A DNA stretch of 64,000 nucleotides, from NCBI RefSeq assembly GCF_001280015.1, contig NZ_LGDV01000164.1:1-64000 (forward strand), given 5' to 3'. The notes below the pieces were generated by a model, which had not been told where the DNA came from, made no database searches, and saw nothing but the letters and a program-made list of their open reading frames with translations. This stretch comes from Streptomyces sp. MMG1121. Lineage in GTDB: Bacteria > Actinomycetota > Actinomycetes > Streptomycetales > Streptomycetaceae. The position numbers and the translations under genes were made by a program. Of this stretch, positions 63,825 through 64,000 are shown piece after piece. Each line of letters starts with the position of its first letter. Position 1 is the first letter of the stretch.

Positions 63825-64000
63825 ATGCTCCGACCCGACGGCCTGGCCCGTGCAGCCCTCCGCTTCAAACCCTCCGCCTTCACCGGCACCTTCACCGCTC
63901 TCGCCCTCGCCGCGACGATCATCACGGCCTGCGGCATCCTCCTGGAGACCGGCGCCCGCGCCGAGGTCCCGCCCCACCGCTACGCCCACGCCCCCGTCGT
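63825..64000 (+). CDS. start of FtsX-type ABC permease (partial)
   Basis: 58 codons to the window end. MLRPDGLARAALRFKPSAFT is followed by a hydrophobic helix (LALAATIITACGILLE) and an extracytoplasmic start, as in streptomycete FtsX/MacB-like permeases. AAGGC lies 6 nt upstream. The family call rests on this short N-terminus only. Confidence 0.6.
   Translation, partial: MLRPDGLARAALRFKPSAFTGTFTALALAATIITACGILLETGARAEVPPHRYAHAPV

Overview
The window is chromosomal DNA of a Streptomyces-type actinobacterium. Coding DNA is very GC-rich with a strong third-position GC bias. GTG starts are common, several genes look leaderless, and the gene set is typical of the group: a csn-type aminosugar operon, Fe-type SOD with a Nur-like box, mycothiol-type oxidoreductase, GlnX/GlnH/PknG, two PepN paralogues and SpoIIE-type phosphatase. 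No rRNA, tRNA, CRISPR, insertion sequence or phage gene was found.

Layout. (1) 1-9102, minus strand: one signalling operon reading GlnX-like membrane protein, GlnH-like binding protein, coiled-coil protein, PknG-like kinase, PP2C phosphatase, VWA protein and the start of a zinc-ribbon (FHA-type?) protein. It joins the actinobacterial amino-acid-sensing GlnX/GlnH/PknG chain to a kinase/phosphatase/VWA triad. (2) 9256-16031, minus: csnR-E-F-G-H-K operon for uptake and use of chitosan-type amino-oligosaccharides, with a perfect ROK-repressor palindrome upstream. (3) 16325-21560: MscS channel, HNH nuclease, a small repeat-bearing ORF coupled to malQ, and a small membrane protein. (4) 21606-28799: accessory block of export and detoxification genes under TetR, MarR and LysR regulators, including a 14-bp phased operator array and a MarR palindrome. 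(5) 28857-43208: two PepN aminopeptidases, DUF1203, a decayed MFS gene, asd, Nudix hydrolase, Tat-exported metallophosphoesterase, secreted serine hydrolase, glycosyltransferase and an orphan AbiEi/DUF559-type protein. (6) 43357-50413: DsbA-fold oxidoreductase, MMPL transporter with a two-component system, SodF and an amino-acid permease. (7) 50535-57842: sulfonate-type operon (binding protein, permease, ATPase, FMN monooxygenase, TauD dioxygenase) behind a ROK regulator. Two tiny cysteine-containing ORFs there look like attenuation leader peptides. BioY follows. (8) 58037-64000: second amino-acid permease, RpiB, Nei-type glycosylase, Eis-type acetyltransferase, membrane SpoIIE phosphatase and the start of an FtsX-type permease.

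Most genes are tightly packed operons with 4-nt stop/start overlaps; long GC-rich hairpins separate many transcription units. The observations most worth following are the GlnX-to-VWA signalling island, the two Cys leader ORFs, the 14-bp operator array, the CsnR and Nur-like operators, and the remodelled MFS pseudogene.
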